From Alphaproteobacteria bacterium (GTDB lineage: Bacteria; Pseudomonadota; Alphaproteobacteria; Micropepsales; Micropepsaceae), in NCBI GenBank assembly GCA_018971835.1, contig JAGWZW010000012.1, positions 1-60,165 on the forward strand: a stretch of 60,165 bases of DNA. Direction: 5' to 3'. Numbering within the stretch: the first letter of the stretch is position 1; every line of letters starts with the position of its first letter. The position numbers were made by a program, and so were the translations under genes. Below the pieces are notes generated by a model that had not been told where the DNA came from, made no database searches, and saw only the letters and a list, made by a program, of their open reading frames with translations. Shown piece by piece: positions 1 through 9,559 of the stretch.

Positions 1-1923
1 GCCTATCGCGGCCAGATCGAGCAGCAGGCCAGCGCCGCCACCGGCCGCCAACTCAAGATCAACGGCAAACTGCGCCTCAGCATCTTCCCGACCCTGGGCG
101 TCAAGGCCGAGCAGGTGACGCTGGCCAACGTGCCCGGCGGCCAGGCCCCCTATTTCGCCACCATGGACAGCCTGGGCGTGGGCGTGAAGCTGCTGCCGCT
201 GCTCTCCGGCAAGGTGGAGGTTTCCCAGGTCACGCTGAGCAAGCCGGTCATCAACCTGGAAGTGGAGAAGGACGGCAAGGGCAACTGGGCACTCGGCTCG
301 CAGAAGCAGGCTGCCGAGACGGCGGCGAAACCGGGCGGCGGACTGGGCGCGGCAGCCACCGCCACCTTCCAGGGCGTCACCATCACGGACGGCCGCATCA
401 CCTATCTCAACGCCGTCACCGGCAAGCACCGCAGCTTCGACGCCATCAACGTCACGGTGGCGATCACGAGCCTGGCCAAACCGATCTCGGTGGACGGCAG
501 CCTGACCTCCGACGGCCAGAAGATCTCCATGGACGGAACCGTGAGCGATCCCAAGGCGCTGATGAACGGTGCCGCCACGCCGGTCGATCTTTCCATCACC
601 TCCGAACTTCTTCAGGCCAGCTTCAAGGGCACGCTGGCGAGCGGCGGCAACGCCGATGGCGCACTCAAGCTCGACACCCCCAGCGTGCGCAAGCTGGCAG
701 TCTGGGCGGGCCTGACGCTGCCGACCGGCGGCGGGCTGGGCCATCTCTCGCTCGAGGGCCGCATCGCGGCCAAGGGCTCGCGCGACGACTTCTCCGCCAT
801 CCGCCTGCTGCTCGACGGCCAGACGCTGACCGGCGCGCTTTCGGTCGATCGCGCCGGCACGATCCCCTTCCTCAGCGGAGCACTCGGCGTGGACCACCTG
901 AACCTCAATCCCTACATGGTGAGCGCGGCGGCCAGCGGCAACGGCAAGGCACCCTCGACGCCGCCGCCCAATCAGGGCTGGAGCAAAACGCCCATCGACT
1001 TCAGCGCCCTCAGGCTGATGAACGCCAAGCTGACGCTGAACGTCGGCGCCATCCAGATGAAGAGCCTCAAGCTCGGCAAGACCGCGCTGGCCCTGACGCT
1101 GAACGGCGGCGCGCTGGCAGCCGATCTCAATCCCGTCACCCTGTACGGCGGCGCCGGCCGCGCCACGCTCAAGGTCGATGCCAGCGGCGCCACCCCCACC
1201 ATCGCCGAGACCACGCAGTTCGACAATCTGGCGATGCGCAGCTTCCTGACCGACGCCATCGGCGTCAGCCGGATCGAGGGCACCGGCATGCTGGCGCTGG
1301 ACATCACCGGCTCCGGCGACAGCACCAACGCCATCATGCACTCGCTCGCCGGCAAGGGCGCCATCCTGTTCAAGAACGGCCGTATCCACGGCGTCGATCT
1401 GGCGGCGGTGGCCCAGACCATCCAGAACGCCCTGTCGGGCGCGGCGGTGAGCAGCGGCGCCTCCACCAGCTTCACCGAGATGGGCGGCACCTTCACCATC
1501 GCCAGCGGCGTGATGACCAACAAGGATTTCCACCTGTTGAGCCCCTTCATCCGCATGACCGGCGCCGGCACCATCAATCTCGGCGAGCAGACCATCGACT
1601 TCGTGGTCAGCCCCAAGGCCGTCGCCTCGCTGCAGGGCCAGGGCGGCAGCCAGAGCCTGCGCGGCCTCGGCGTGCCGTTCCACATCACCGGCTCATGGAG
1701 CCATCTGCATTACTCGCCCGATCTTTCCGGCGTCGCCAAGGACATCCTCAACAGCGTGATGAAGGGCGGCATCTCCAGCAAGAGCGTGCTGCAGGGCCTG
1801 TTCGGCGGACCGCAGACCAATCAGCAGACCAATCCGCAGAACCCGCAACAACAACCGCAGCAACAGCAGCAGAAGAAAAAGAAGAACCCGCTCGACGTGC
1901 TGCAGGGCCTGTTCGGACACTGA
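1..1923 (+). CDS. AsmA family protein, 5'-truncated by the window
   Basis: The reading frame is open from the first base, so the gene starts outside the window; the internal GTG at 115 is not a true start. The first residues (GRQLKINGKLRLSIFPTLGV, then VTLANVPGG) match the N-terminal AsmA pattern, in which a membrane-anchored protein continues into a long beta-rich periplasmic domain. A C-terminal AsmA_2-like part follows (GKGAILFKNGRIHGVDL, then a MTGAGTINLGEQTIDF segment). The last 40 residues are odd: a Q/N-rich run followed by a lysine patch before the ending LDVLQGLFGH, which repeats the earlier VLQGLFGG. AsmA-type proteins act in the envelope and are linked to outer-membrane assembly and lipid transport between membranes; the exact substrate cannot be told here. 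The family call is firm, the role is inferred. Confidence 0.85.
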   Translation, partial: AYRGQIEQQASAATGRQLKINGKLRLSIFPTLGVKAEQVTLANVPGGQAPYFATMDSLGVGVKLLPLLSGKVEVSQVTLSKPVINLEVEKDGKGNWALGSQKQAAETAAKPGGGLGAAATATFQGVTITDGRITYLNAVTGKHRSFDAINVTVAITSLAKPISVDGSLTSDGQKISMDGTVSDPKALMNGAATPVDLSITSELLQASFKGTLASGGNADGALKLDTPSVRKLAVWAGLTLPTGGGLGHLSLEGRIAAKGSRDDFSAIRLLLDGQTLTGALSVDRAGTIPFLSGALGVDHLNLNPYMVSAAASGNGKAPSTPPPNQGWSKTPIDFSALRLMNAKLTLNVGAIQMKSLKLGKTALALTLNGGALAADLNPVTLYGGAGRATLKVDASGATPTIAETTQFDNLAMRSFLTDAIGVSRIEGTGMLALDITGSGDSTNAIMHSLAGKGAILFKNGRIHGVDLAAVAQTIQNALSGAAVSSGASTSFTEMGGTFTIASGVMTNKDFHLLSPFIRMTGAGTINLGEQTIDFVVSPKAVASLQGQGGSQSLRGLGVPFHITGSWSHLHYSPDLSGVAKDILNSVMKGGISSKSVLQGLFGGPQTNQQTNPQNPQQQPQQQQQKKKKNPLDVLQGLFGH

Positions 1924-2288
1924 GGCCGCCAGGCGCGCGGGCCGATTTTCGCCAAGCCCTTGTCGCCGCGTGAGATTCGGCTTGAGGTTGTTTTTCGGCC
2001 TCCGGCCTACCCCCTCCCCCGCTGCGCGGCGCGGGAACGCCGGACTGCAAACTGAATGAATGTTCATTCATTCCATCGTTTTTTTCACCGCCTTTCGCAC
2101 ACAGTTTGGCATTCGCGCGCGAGACAATCCCAACGCACCGCTCGCGATGCCGCAGGAATTTCCGGCGCACACGAACACCTGCATTATCTGCCCGTTTCGG
2201 AAAGCGTGGATAAGTTCGCGCATGTTTTTGTTTTGCGCAGCGACGGCAAGCAGATGAAGAGAGCGGGAGCGGGGAAAAGGGCGTGCCG
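1924..2288. other. Convergent intergenic region
   Basis: Between the 3' ends of the AsmA-type gene (+) and the nitronate monooxygenase (-). No credible coding frame: the short frames here lack ribosome sites and family features. It holds a strong palindrome at 2054-2073, listed separately. The rest shows nothing I can name. Confidence 0.6.
2054..2073. promoter_or_regulatory. Palindrome resembling a TetR-family operator
   Basis: Perfect inverted repeat with 9-bp arms GAATGAATG and CATTCATTC around a 2-bp TT centre. The TGAATGA...TCATTCA form is typical of operators bound by TetR-family regulators such as Bacillus FadR. No TetR gene lies beside it, and it sits where two genes converge rather than in an obvious promoter, so its role is unclear. 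Confidence 0.4.
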
Positions 2289-3254
2289 TTACGCCTCGCA
2301 AAGCGCCGCTCTGGCCGCGCGGTATTCGGCTTCGAGGCGGCTGACCAGTTCCTCCACCGTCGGCGCATCGTGAATCTGGCCGACGCCCTGGCCCGCGCCC
2401 CAGATGTCGCGCCAGGCTTTCTGCTTCATGTTGCCGCCCGAGCCGAAATTCATCTTCGATTTGTCGGACTGCGGAAGATTGTCGGGATCGAGCCCGGCTG
2501 CCGCGATCGACGAGCGCAGGTAATTGCCATGCACCCCCGTAAAGAGGTTGGTGTACACGATGTCGCCGCCGCCCGCCGCCTCGATCAAGGCGTTCTTGTA
2601 GGCCGCATCGGCGTTGGCTTCCCGGGTGGCGATGAAGCGCGTGCCCATATAGGCGAGGTCGGCGCCCAGCGCCTCAGCGGCAAGGATCGAGCGGCCATTG
2701 GCGATGGAACCGGAGAGCGCGATCGGCCCCTGCCAGAACTTGCGGATCTCCGGCACCAGCGCGAAGGGGCTGAGCGTGCCGGCATGACCGCCCGCGCCGG
2801 TGCAGACCGGGATCAGCCCGTCCACGCCTTCGTCCACGGCCTTCTTGGCATGGCGGATGTTGATGATGTCGTGGAACACCACGCCGCCATAGGAATGCGC
2901 GGCCTCCACCACTTCCTTCGGCGCGCGCAAGGAGGTGATGATGATCGGCACCTGATGCTCGGTGCACACCGCCACGTCATGCGCCAGCCGGTCGTTGGAG
3001 CCGTGGCAGATCTGGTTGACGGCAAAGGGCGCCGCTTTCCGGCCGGTGGCCTGCTCGAATTCCGCCAACTCCGTCTTGATGCGCACGATCCATTTGCCGA
3101 GTTCCTCGGCCGGCCGCGCATTCAGCGCCGGAAAGGAGCCGACGATTCCCGCCTTGCATTGCGCAATCACCAGCTCCGGGCCGGAGACGATGAACAAGGG
3201 CGAGCCGATCACCGGCAGGCGCAAGCGGCCTTGCAGGACTGTGGGCAGAGACAT
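2289..3254 (-). CDS. Nitronate monooxygenase (2-nitropropane dioxygenase family)
   Basis: FMN-dependent TIM-barrel enzyme of about 321 residues that oxidises alkyl nitronates, such as propionate 3-nitronate, to carbonyl compounds. Family marks are the N-terminal LRLPVIGSPLFIVSGPEL, the conserved HDIINIRHA and VCTGAGGHAGTLSPFALVPEI stretches, and ALGADLAYMGTRFIATREA, which form the flavin phosphate site and active-site histidine region. The frame could begin at a TTG (3269), but the ATG at 3254 has AAGGA six bases upstream and gives the usual family N terminus MSLPTVLQG, so I place the start there. It is divergent from hutH across about 140 bp and converges with the AsmA-type gene. Many members near fatty-acid genes have uncertain true substrates. 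Confidence 0.85.
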   Translation of the reverse strand: MSLPTVLQGRLRLPVIGSPLFIVSGPELVIAQCKAGIVGSFPALNARPAEELGKWIVRIKTELAEFEQATGRKAAPFAVNQICHGSNDRLAHDVAVCTEHQVPIIITSLRAPKEVVEAAHSYGGVVFHDIINIRHAKKAVDEGVDGLIPVCTGAGGHAGTLSPFALVPEIRKFWQGPIALSGSIANGRSILAAEALGADLAYMGTRFIATREANADAAYKNALIEAAGGGDIVYTNLFTGVHGNYLRSSIAAAGLDPDNLPQSDKSKMNFGSGGNMKQKAWRDIWGAGQGVGQIHDAPTVEELVSRLEAEYRAARAALCEA

Positions 3255-3393
3255 GAACATTCCTTTCAAGAATAGCGTTGGCCAGAACTGATCCTTGCGC
3301 CGGGCCGCGCGTCAAGGCCGCATTTTGCGAAGGGCTTGCGAGCCGTCGCGGCCAGCGCCACAACAGGCGCGCCGCTGGAACCATCGTGAGCCC

Positions 3394-4926
3394 ATGATCG
3401 TCCTTGAAATCGAGCCCGGAAACATTCCGCTTTCCCATTGGCGCCGCATTGCCGCGGGCGGCATCAAGCTCGGGCTTGGCGAAGCTGCCTGGCCGGCCAT
3501 CGCCCGCGCGCGCCAAGGCATCGAAGCTGCCCTAGCGTCAGGCGAGGCGATCTATGGCGTGAACACCGGCTTCGGCAAACTGGCGCAGACGCGCATTCCG
3601 CCTGACGATCTCAAGACCCTGCAGCGCAACCTGGTGCTCAGCCATGCCACCGGCGTAGGTGCCCCGCTGGCCGACGACGTGGTGCGGCTGGTGCTGGCGC
3701 TCAAGATCGCCAGCCTGTCGCGCGGCTATTCGGGCGTGCGTCCGGTGGTGGTGGAGCAGTTGATCGATCTGCTGAACAAGAACGTGCTGCCGGTGATTCC
3801 CGAGAAGGGCTCGGTCGGGGCCTCTGGCGATCTGGCGCCGCTGGCGCACCTGTCTGCCGTGCTGATCGGCGAAGGCGAGGCGCGCTTCGCCGGCGAAACC
3901 ATGAGCGGGACACAGGCGCTCAAGCGCGCGGGTCTGAAGCCGCTGGAGCTGGAAGCCAAGGAAGGCCTGGCCCTGCTCAACGGCACACAAGTATCGACGG
4001 CGCTGGCGCTCACCGGCCTGTTCGCAGCCGAAGCCAATCTGGAAGCGGCTTTCGTGGCCGGTGCGCTTTCGACCGACGCGGTGAAGGGCTCCGATACGCC
4101 GTTCGATGCCCGTATCCACGAGGCCCGCGGGCAGAAGGGCCAGATCGTGGCCGCTGCCTGCTTGCGCGCGCTGATGGCGGGCAGCGAAATCCGCCACAGC
4201 CACGAACATTGCGGCCGCGTGCAGGATCCCTATTCGATCCGCTGCCAGCCGCAGGTGCTGGGCCCCTGCCTCGATGCGCTGAACTATGCCGCGAACGTCT
4301 TTGCCATCGAGGCCAATGCCGCCACCGACAATCCGCTGATCTTCGAGAACGGCGATGTGCTGTCCGGTGGGAATTTCCATGCTGAACCTGTGGCCATTGC
4401 CGCCGATCTGCTCGCCATCGCCATCTCGGAGATCGGCGCCATCGCCGAGCGGCGCATCGCGCTGCTGATAGACCCGGCGCTGAGCGCGCTGCCGCCCTTC
4501 CTGGTGAGCCAGAGCGGCATCAATTCCGGCTTCATGATCGCCCATGTCACTGCGGCGGCGCTGGCTTCGGAGAACAAGTCGCTGGCCCATCCGGCCAGCG
4601 TCGATTCGCTGCCCACCTCGGCGAATCAGGAGGACTTCGTCTCGATGGCCACTTTTGCGGCGCGCCGGCTGGCGGCGCTGAACACCAACACCTCTCATAT
4701 CCTCGCCATCGAGTTGCTGGCGGCGGCCGAAGGCATCGAGTTCCAGCGCCCGCTGCGAAGTTCGGCCGCGCTGGAAGCGGTTCATACATTGATCCGGGGC
4801 CGCATTCCCCGCTTCGACCGCGACCGCTTCTTCGCACCCGCCATCGCTGCAGCGCAGGACTTCGTCAGCGCCCGGGCGTTCGAGCCGCTGATGCCCCAAA
4901 CGCTGCGCCTGCCTTCGGCCGGCTAG
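3394..4926 (+). CDS. hutH: Histidine ammonia-lyase
   Basis: Removes ammonia from L-histidine to give urocanate, the first step of histidine breakdown. The 510-residue length is standard for HutH. The Ala-Ser-Gly triad that cyclises to the MIO electrophile is at residues 143-145 in GSVGASGDLAPLAHLS. The catalytic tyrosine is in YGVNTGFG (Y54), and SHATGVG (H84) marks histidine rather than phenylalanine or tyrosine specificity. The frame is open further upstream, but the ATG at 3394 gives the family N terminus; longer forms add an Arg-rich, unconserved tail. The gene stands alone: no hutU, hutI, hutG or hutC is next to it. An aromatic amino-acid lyase is the main alternative, made less likely by the histidine above. 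Confidence 0.92.
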   Translation: MIVLEIEPGNIPLSHWRRIAAGGIKLGLGEAAWPAIARARQGIEAALASGEAIYGVNTGFGKLAQTRIPPDDLKTLQRNLVLSHATGVGAPLADDVVRLVLALKIASLSRGYSGVRPVVVEQLIDLLNKNVLPVIPEKGSVGASGDLAPLAHLSAVLIGEGEARFAGETMSGTQALKRAGLKPLELEAKEGLALLNGTQVSTALALTGLFAAEANLEAAFVAGALSTDAVKGSDTPFDARIHEARGQKGQIVAAACLRALMAGSEIRHSHEHCGRVQDPYSIRCQPQVLGPCLDALNYAANVFAIEANAATDNPLIFENGDVLSGGNFHAEPVAIAADLLAIAISEIGAIAERRIALLIDPALSALPPFLVSQSGINSGFMIAHVTAAALASENKSLAHPASVDSLPTSANQEDFVSMATFAARRLAALNTNTSHILAIELLAAAEGIEFQRPLRSSAALEAVHTLIRGRIPRFDRDRFFAPAIAAAQDFVSARAFEPLMPQTLRLPSAG

Positions 4927-5073
4927 CGGCGCAGCGGCGACAATCCTCAACTTTCGCTCGCATCCCGATACCGATTGCGTCATGACAGATTGACAACATC
5001 CGCCTGCTCATTGAGGTTTGCCAGGTAGATTTTGCCTGGCCATGATCCCACGGCTGGGGAGACTTGGGCCTTC

Positions 5074-6018
5074 ATGCTCTCCTACGCGATACGGCGAATC
5101 CTGGGCGCGATTCCCACGTTGTTCATCATCGTGACTCTCGCCTTCTTCATGATGCACATCGCGCCGGGCGGCCCGTTCGACAGCCAGCGCCGGTTGCCTC
5201 CCGAGATCGAGCACAATGTCGAAGCCGCCTATAACCTCGACAAGCCGCTGTACGAGCAATACGTCCTCTATCTCGACAATTTGGCGCATTTCGATCTCGG
5301 CCCGTCCTACAAGTACCGGGACTTCACGGTCACCCAGCTGATCGAGTCGGGGCTGCCGGTCAGCGCGCGCCTCGGCATCAGCGCCATGCTGATCGCCATC
5401 ATCCTGGGCCTTGCGCTGGGCACGCTGGCCGCCCTCAACCAGAACCAGGCCAGCGACTATTCGGTGATGTCGCTGGCGATGGTGGGCATCACCGTTCCCA
5501 CCTTCGTCACCGCGCCCATCCTCACGCTGATCTTCGGCGTCTACGGCTTCAACCTGTTCGGTCACGAGATCACGCTGCCGGTCGGCGGCTGGAACGGCGG
5601 CGCCTTCAGGAACATGATCCTGCCGGTGACGGTGCTGGCGCTGCCGCAGATTGCCATCATCGCGCGGCTGGTGCGCGGCAGCATGATCGAGGTTCTGCAT
5701 TCCAACTACATCCGCACCGCGCGCGCCAAGGGCCTGCCCAATCACCTGGTGATCTGGCGCCATGCGCTGCGCGCGGCGCTGCTGCCGCTGGTCAGCTATC
5801 TGGGCCCGGCGGTGGCCGGCATCCTCACCGGCTCGCTGGTGGTGGAGCAGATCTTCGGCATTCCCGGCATCGGCCGCTATTTCGTGCAGGGCGCGCTTAA
5901 CCGCGACTACACGCTGGTACTGGGCGTGGTGATCGCCTATGCGGTGCTGGTGATCGTTATGAACCTGATCGCGGACATTCTTTACGCCGTGCTCGATCCG
6001 CGCGTGAGGCTCGGCTGA
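5074..6018 (+). CDS. Oligopeptide ABC transporter permease, OppB/DppB type
   Basis: First inner-membrane permease of a peptide-type importer, 314 residues. The N terminus MLSYAIRRILGAIPTLFIIV is the classic OppB signature, followed by APGGPFD and several membrane helices. The coupling loop that contacts the ATPase is RTARAKGLPNHLVIWRHALR, the EAA-like motif. The ATG at 5074 is chosen because family members begin right at this hydrophobic segment; an upstream in-frame ATG at 5032 would add 14 unconserved residues. A GGGGAG precedes it by about 11 bases. The stop overlaps the next permease's ATG, so the genes are translationally coupled. Together with the fused ATPase and two binding proteins downstream the set resembles Opp or Yej systems; the exact peptide cargo cannot be read. 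Confidence 0.9.
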   Translation: MLSYAIRRILGAIPTLFIIVTLAFFMMHIAPGGPFDSQRRLPPEIEHNVEAAYNLDKPLYEQYVLYLDNLAHFDLGPSYKYRDFTVTQLIESGLPVSARLGISAMLIAIILGLALGTLAALNQNQASDYSVMSLAMVGITVPTFVTAPILTLIFGVYGFNLFGHEITLPVGGWNGGAFRNMILPVTVLALPQIAIIARLVRGSMIEVLHSNYIRTARAKGLPNHLVIWRHALRAALLPLVSYLGPAVAGILTGSLVVEQIFGIPGIGRYFVQGALNRDYTLVLGVVIAYAVLVIVMNLIADILYAVLDPRVRLG

Positions 6019-6953
6019 TGGCCTCACCCGCCGCCAAGCGCAACGCCGAACTGATGGAGCGGGCACGGGAGGTGAAGGGCCGCAGCCTGTGGGTGGACGC
6101 GCGCCGCCGCCTTGCCCGCAACAAGGCGGCGATGGTGTCGATCGCACTGCTCACGCTGATCGCGCTGATGGCGATCTTCGCGCCGCTACTGTCGCCCTAT
6201 TCGTTTGACGCGGTGGACTACAATCTGGTTTCCTGCGCGCCGGACTGGTGGCCGGACACCACGGTGATATGCAGCGCCGGGGGCGCGCACTGGTTCGGCA
6301 CCGATTCCATCGGCCGCGATCTGTTCGTGCGCGTGCTCTACGGGGCGCGGGTTTCGCTGGCGGTCGGCTTCGTGGCCACGTTGGTCAGCCTCGTGATCGG
6401 CGTGACCTACGGCGCCATCGCCGGCTTCGTGGGCGGGCGCCTCGATGCGCTGATGATGCGCTTCGTGGACGTGCTCTATTCGCTGCCCTTCATCTTCTTC
6501 GTCATCGTCCTGATGGTGGTGTTCCATCGCAGCCTGGTGCTGCTGTTCGTCGCCATTGGCGCAGTGGAGTGGCTGACAATGGCGCGGATCGTGCGCGGCC
6601 AGACGCTGTCCATCAAGGAGACGGAATTCATCGAGGCGGCGCGCGCGGCCGGCCTTTCACCCTTCGCCATCATCCGCCGGCACGTCATCCCCAACGTGGT
6701 GGGGCCGGTGATCGTCTATGTGACGCTGACGATTCCGGCGGTGATCCTGGCCGAAAGCTTTCTCTCCTTCCTCGGACTGGGTGTGCAGGAGCCGCTGACC
6801 TCCTGGGGCGTGCTGATCGCCGACGGCGCCAACCAGATGGAAACCGCGCCCTGGATGCTGATCTTTCCCTCGCTCTTCATGGCGGTGACGCTGTTCTGCT
6901 TCAACTTCATCGGCGACGGGCTCAGGGACGCCCTTGACCCCAAGGACCGGTGA
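6018..6953 (+). CDS. Oligopeptide ABC transporter permease, OppC/DppC type
   Basis: Second permease, 311 residues. It has the OppC N-terminal extension (LWVDARRRLARNKAAMVSI), the conserved HWFGTDSIGRDLFVRVLYGARVSLAVG segment at about residues 92-118, and the coupling motif EAARAAGLSPFAIIRRHVIPN. The sequence LAESFLSFLGLGVQEPLTSWG near the C terminus is highly characteristic. Its ATG overlaps the TGA of the OppB-like gene, and the ATPase gene begins 4 bp after its stop, so all three are one operon. It pairs with the OppB-like protein to form the membrane channel. Confidence 0.92.
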   Translation: MASPAAKRNAELMERAREVKGRSLWVDARRRLARNKAAMVSIALLTLIALMAIFAPLLSPYSFDAVDYNLVSCAPDWWPDTTVICSAGGAHWFGTDSIGRDLFVRVLYGARVSLAVGFVATLVSLVIGVTYGAIAGFVGGRLDALMMRFVDVLYSLPFIFFVIVLMVVFHRSLVLLFVAIGAVEWLTMARIVRGQTLSIKETEFIEAARAAGLSPFAIIRRHVIPNVVGPVIVYVTLTIPAVILAESFLSFLGLGVQEPLTSWGVLIADGANQMETAPWMLIFPSLFMAVTLFCFNFIGDGLRDALDPKDR

Positions 6954-6956
6954 GAC

Positions 6957-8762
6957 ATGGCCGAACCGATCTTCCAGCTTCGCGATTTCAACGTCCGCTT
7001 CGCCACGCCGGACGGCGAGGTCCACGCCGTCAGGAACGTCAGTCTCGACGTGCACGCCGGCGAGACGCTGGGTGTGGTGGGCGAATCCGGCTCGGGCAAG
7101 AGCCAGACCTTCCTGGCCGCGATGGGCCTTCTGGCCAATAACGGCCGCGCCAGCGGCAGCGTCACCTACCGCGGCGAGGAACTGCTCGGCCTGCCCCAGG
7201 CGCAGCTCAACGGCTTGCGCGGCTCGAAGATCACCATGATCTTCCAGGATCCCCTGACCTCGCTGACGCCGCACATGACCGTCGGCGCCCAGATCATGGA
7301 GACGCTGCGCGTCCACCAGCGCGTGCCACGGCCGGAGGCCGAGCGCCGCTGCCTCGAAATCCTCGACCTGGTGCGCATTCCCGATGCGCGCCGGCGCATG
7401 GCGCAGTATCCGCACGAATTGTCCGGCGGCCTGCGCCAGCGCGTGATGATCGCGATGGCCGCCGTGTGCGGGCCAGACCTGCTGATCGCCGATGAGCCCA
7501 CCACGGCGCTCGACGTCACGGTGCAGGCGCAGATTCTCGACCTGCTGCGCGACCTGCAGAAGGAACTGAAGACCGCGATCGTCATGATCTCGCACGACAT
7601 GGGCGTGATCGCCGGGCTGGCGCACCGCGTCCAGGTCATGAAGGACGGCGCCGTGGTCGAAGCCGGCGATATCGACCGGATATTCTACGAACCGCAGACT
7701 GCCTATACCAGGACGCTGCTCGACGCCATGCCGCGCATCGATGGCGCCACGCCGCCGGACCATGCCCCTCAGCCGGCCGCCGCAGCGGACACGCTGCTCG
7801 CCGTGAAAGACCTCAAGGTCTATTTCCCCATGCGCACGGGCGGTTTTCCCTTCGCGCAGACCAGGATGCTGCGCGCCGTCGATGGCATCAGCTTCACGCT
7901 CAAGGCCGGCGAATCGCTGGGCGTGGTGGGCGAATCCGGCTGCGGAAAATCCACGCTGGCGCGCGCGGTGCTGAAGCTGGTGCCGAAGACGGCAGGCGCC
8001 GTGGTGTGGTGCGGCCGCGACCTGGCCGACCTGGGCGCGCCCGAACTTGCCGGCCTGCGCAAAGAATTCCAGATCGTGTTCCAGGATCCGCTGGCCAGCC
8101 TCGATCCGCGCAGGACGGTTGGCGAATCGATTGCCGAACCCTTGAAGGCCCAGTTCCCAGACCTGTCGCGCCGCGAGGTGACGGACCGCGTCGGCGAAAT
8201 GATGGCGCGCGTCGGCCTGGAGCCCGGCTGGATCAATCGTTATCCGCACGAATTCTCGGTCGGGCAGAACCAGCGCGTCGGCATCGCGCGTGCCATGATA
8301 TTGCGGCCCAGGCTGGTGATCTGCGACGAGGCGGTGAGCGCGCTGGACGTTTCGGTGCAGTCACAGATCGTGACGCTGCTGCTGGAACTGCAGCAGGAAT
8401 TCGGCATGAGCCTGATCTTCATCAGTCACGATCTCTCGGTAGTGCGGCAGATATCGCACCGCGTCATGGTGCTCTATATGGGCCGGATCGTGGAGCTGGC
8501 CGATCGCGACGCGATCTACACCACTCCGCGCCACCCCTACACGCGCATGCTGCTGGCGGCGGTGCCGGTTCCCGATCCCAAGGCCGCGCGCGCCAAGGCC
8601 CATGCCGCGACTTCGGGCGAGTTGCCCTCGCCGCTCGATTCCCGCGCGCCGCTCACCTTCCTCAAATCGCGCATGATCGACGATCCGGACGCACCGCAAT
8701 ACCGGCCGAAGCTGATCGAAGTGGCGCCCGGCCATCTGGTGGCCGAGCACGATCCGCTCTGA
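6957..8762 (+). CDS. Peptide ABC transporter, fused double ATP-binding protein (OppD-OppF fusion)
   Basis: A 601-residue protein carrying both ATPases of a peptide importer in one chain, as in YejF or GsiA. Domain 1 (about residues 5-270) has Walker [11 protein letters not shown], signature [14 protein letters not shown] and Walker [13 protein letters not shown]. Domain 2 (about 285-590) has Walker [11 protein letters not shown], a Q-loop in [13 protein letters not shown], Walker [13 protein letters not shown] and the C-terminal oligopeptide motif [19 protein letters not shown]. The second signature is altered: [14 protein letters not shown] instead of LSGGQ, and its Walker B ends DEAVSALD rather than DEP, so the second half may be the less active site. 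It sits 4 bp behind the OppC-like gene. The next gene is on the other strand and interrupts the transporter cluster before the binding proteins. Confidence 0.92.
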   Translation: MAEPIFQLRDFNVRFATPDGEVHAVRNVSLDVHAGETLGVVGESGSGKSQTFLAAMGLLANNGRASGSVTYRGEELLGLPQAQLNGLRGSKITMIFQDPLTSLTPHMTVGAQIMETLRVHQRVPRPEAERRCLEILDLVRIPDARRRMAQYPHELSGGLRQRVMIAMAAVCGPDLLIADEPTTALDVTVQAQILDLLRDLQKELKTAIVMISHDMGVIAGLAHRVQVMKDGAVVEAGDIDRIFYEPQTAYTRTLLDAMPRIDGATPPDHAPQPAAAADTLLAVKDLKVYFPMRTGGFPFAQTRMLRAVDGISFTLKAGESLGVVGESGCGKSTLARAVLKLVPKTAGAVVWCGRDLADLGAPELAGLRKEFQIVFQDPLASLDPRRTVGESIAEPLKAQFPDLSRREVTDRVGEMMARVGLEPGWINRYPHEFSVGQNQRVGIARAMILRPRLVICDEAVSALDVSVQSQIVTLLLELQQEFGMSLIFISHDLSVVRQISHRVMVLYMGRIVELADRDAIYTTPRHPYTRMLLAAVPVPDPKAARAKAHAATSGELPSPLDSRAPLTFLKSRMIDDPDAPQYRPKLIEVAPGHLVAEHDPL

Positions 8763-8768
8763 GCGGAG

Positions 8769-9434
8769 CTACTTGACCCGCTCGACCTTGTAGGTGCGCG
8801 CGCTGCCCACCAGATGCATGTTGTAGCTGCCGAGCAGGCCGCGCGAGATCTCGACACTGACACCCTTCAGCTTATGCGGGAAATAGGCGACAGTCCCGTC
8901 GCCCTGAAGCTGGCGCCAGATCTGGCCGTTATCCAGAAAGACGATGAACTTGCCGAACGGCGTCTTGGCATATTCCGTCAGGCCGGCGGTGATGCTGTCG
9001 ATCTCGCGCGGCTGGGCGCTGGCCTGCTGCTGCGGCTTCTGCGGCAGTTGATCGGCGCCGAACTGGGCCGGCGTGGTCTGCGCTTTGGGGCTGCTGCCGA
9101 ACAGATCGCCCATGTCGAAACCGAACCAGGACGATTGGTCCTTCGGCGCCGGCGGTTGCGTGGCGGCCACGGCCGGCGCGGCTGGCGCCTGCGGTGCCGA
9201 GGGCGGCGACGCGGCGACGGCGGGCGCGGATTGGACGGCGGGGGCCCCGGCCGTCAACGCCGCGTTCACCTGCGGCGCCAGCCGGTCATAGCAGGCCAGA
9301 CGGGCCGCGCCGTCGCTCAGCCCGGCACAGCCGGCCAGCGCATGAAGCAGCGTGCCCCCCGCCTGCTGCGCAACGGCGGGCCCGGAAAAAGCCAGCAACA
9401 CCGCGACCCCGGCAGAAAGATGGCGCAGATTCAT
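8769..9434 (-). CDS. Secreted protein of unknown function with an RLxCYD motif
   Basis: A 221-residue protein with a clear signal peptide (MNLRHLSAGVAVLLAFSGPAVA). After it comes a short segment with LAGCAGLSDGAARLACYDRLA. This C...D...RLxCYDxL pattern recurs at the start of mature regions of many small periplasmic proteins of Proteobacteria, including some type VI secretion accessory proteins. A Pro/Ala-rich linker of about 60 residues and a Gln-rich stretch lead to a C-terminal domain (about 145-221: KFIVFLDNGQIWRQLQGD...VSVEISRGLLGSYNMHLVG) that looks like a compact beta domain. It is inserted on the opposite strand between the ABC ATPase and binding-protein genes. No function assigned; the two cysteines in the N-terminal motif could form a disulfide. 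Confidence 0.7.
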   Translation of the reverse strand: MNLRHLSAGVAVLLAFSGPAVAQQAGGTLLHALAGCAGLSDGAARLACYDRLAPQVNAALTAGAPAVQSAPAVAASPPSAPQAPAAPAVAATQPPAPKDQSSWFGFDMGDLFGSSPKAQTTPAQFGADQLPQKPQQQASAQPREIDSITAGLTEYAKTPFGKFIVFLDNGQIWRQLQGDGTVAYFPHKLKGVSVEISRGLLGSYNMHLVGSARTYKVERVK

Positions 9435-9559
9435 TGGTCATTCACCCCGCTATGCTTTGCTTGTCTACCATGCGAACCTGCGCGCCGCCTATCAAATTGA
9501 GGAATCCAAAGTATTCACGGTGGCTCCGGCATTCGCGGACGAGAGGGTAAGCGAACGGC

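Noticed and set aside
2200..2220. TTATCCACG on the minus strand, one base from a DnaA box
   Set aside because: Single site, no cluster, no AT-rich unwinding region and no replication genes nearby.
3538..4983. 481-codon frame antisense to hutH
   Set aside because: Shadow of hutH; composition heavy in Arg, Gln and His and no domain.
4990..5040. TTGACA and a GCCAGG/CCTGGC inverted repeat before the peptide permease gene
   Set aside because: No -10 at proper spacing, and the 6-bp arms are too short to support an operator or terminator.
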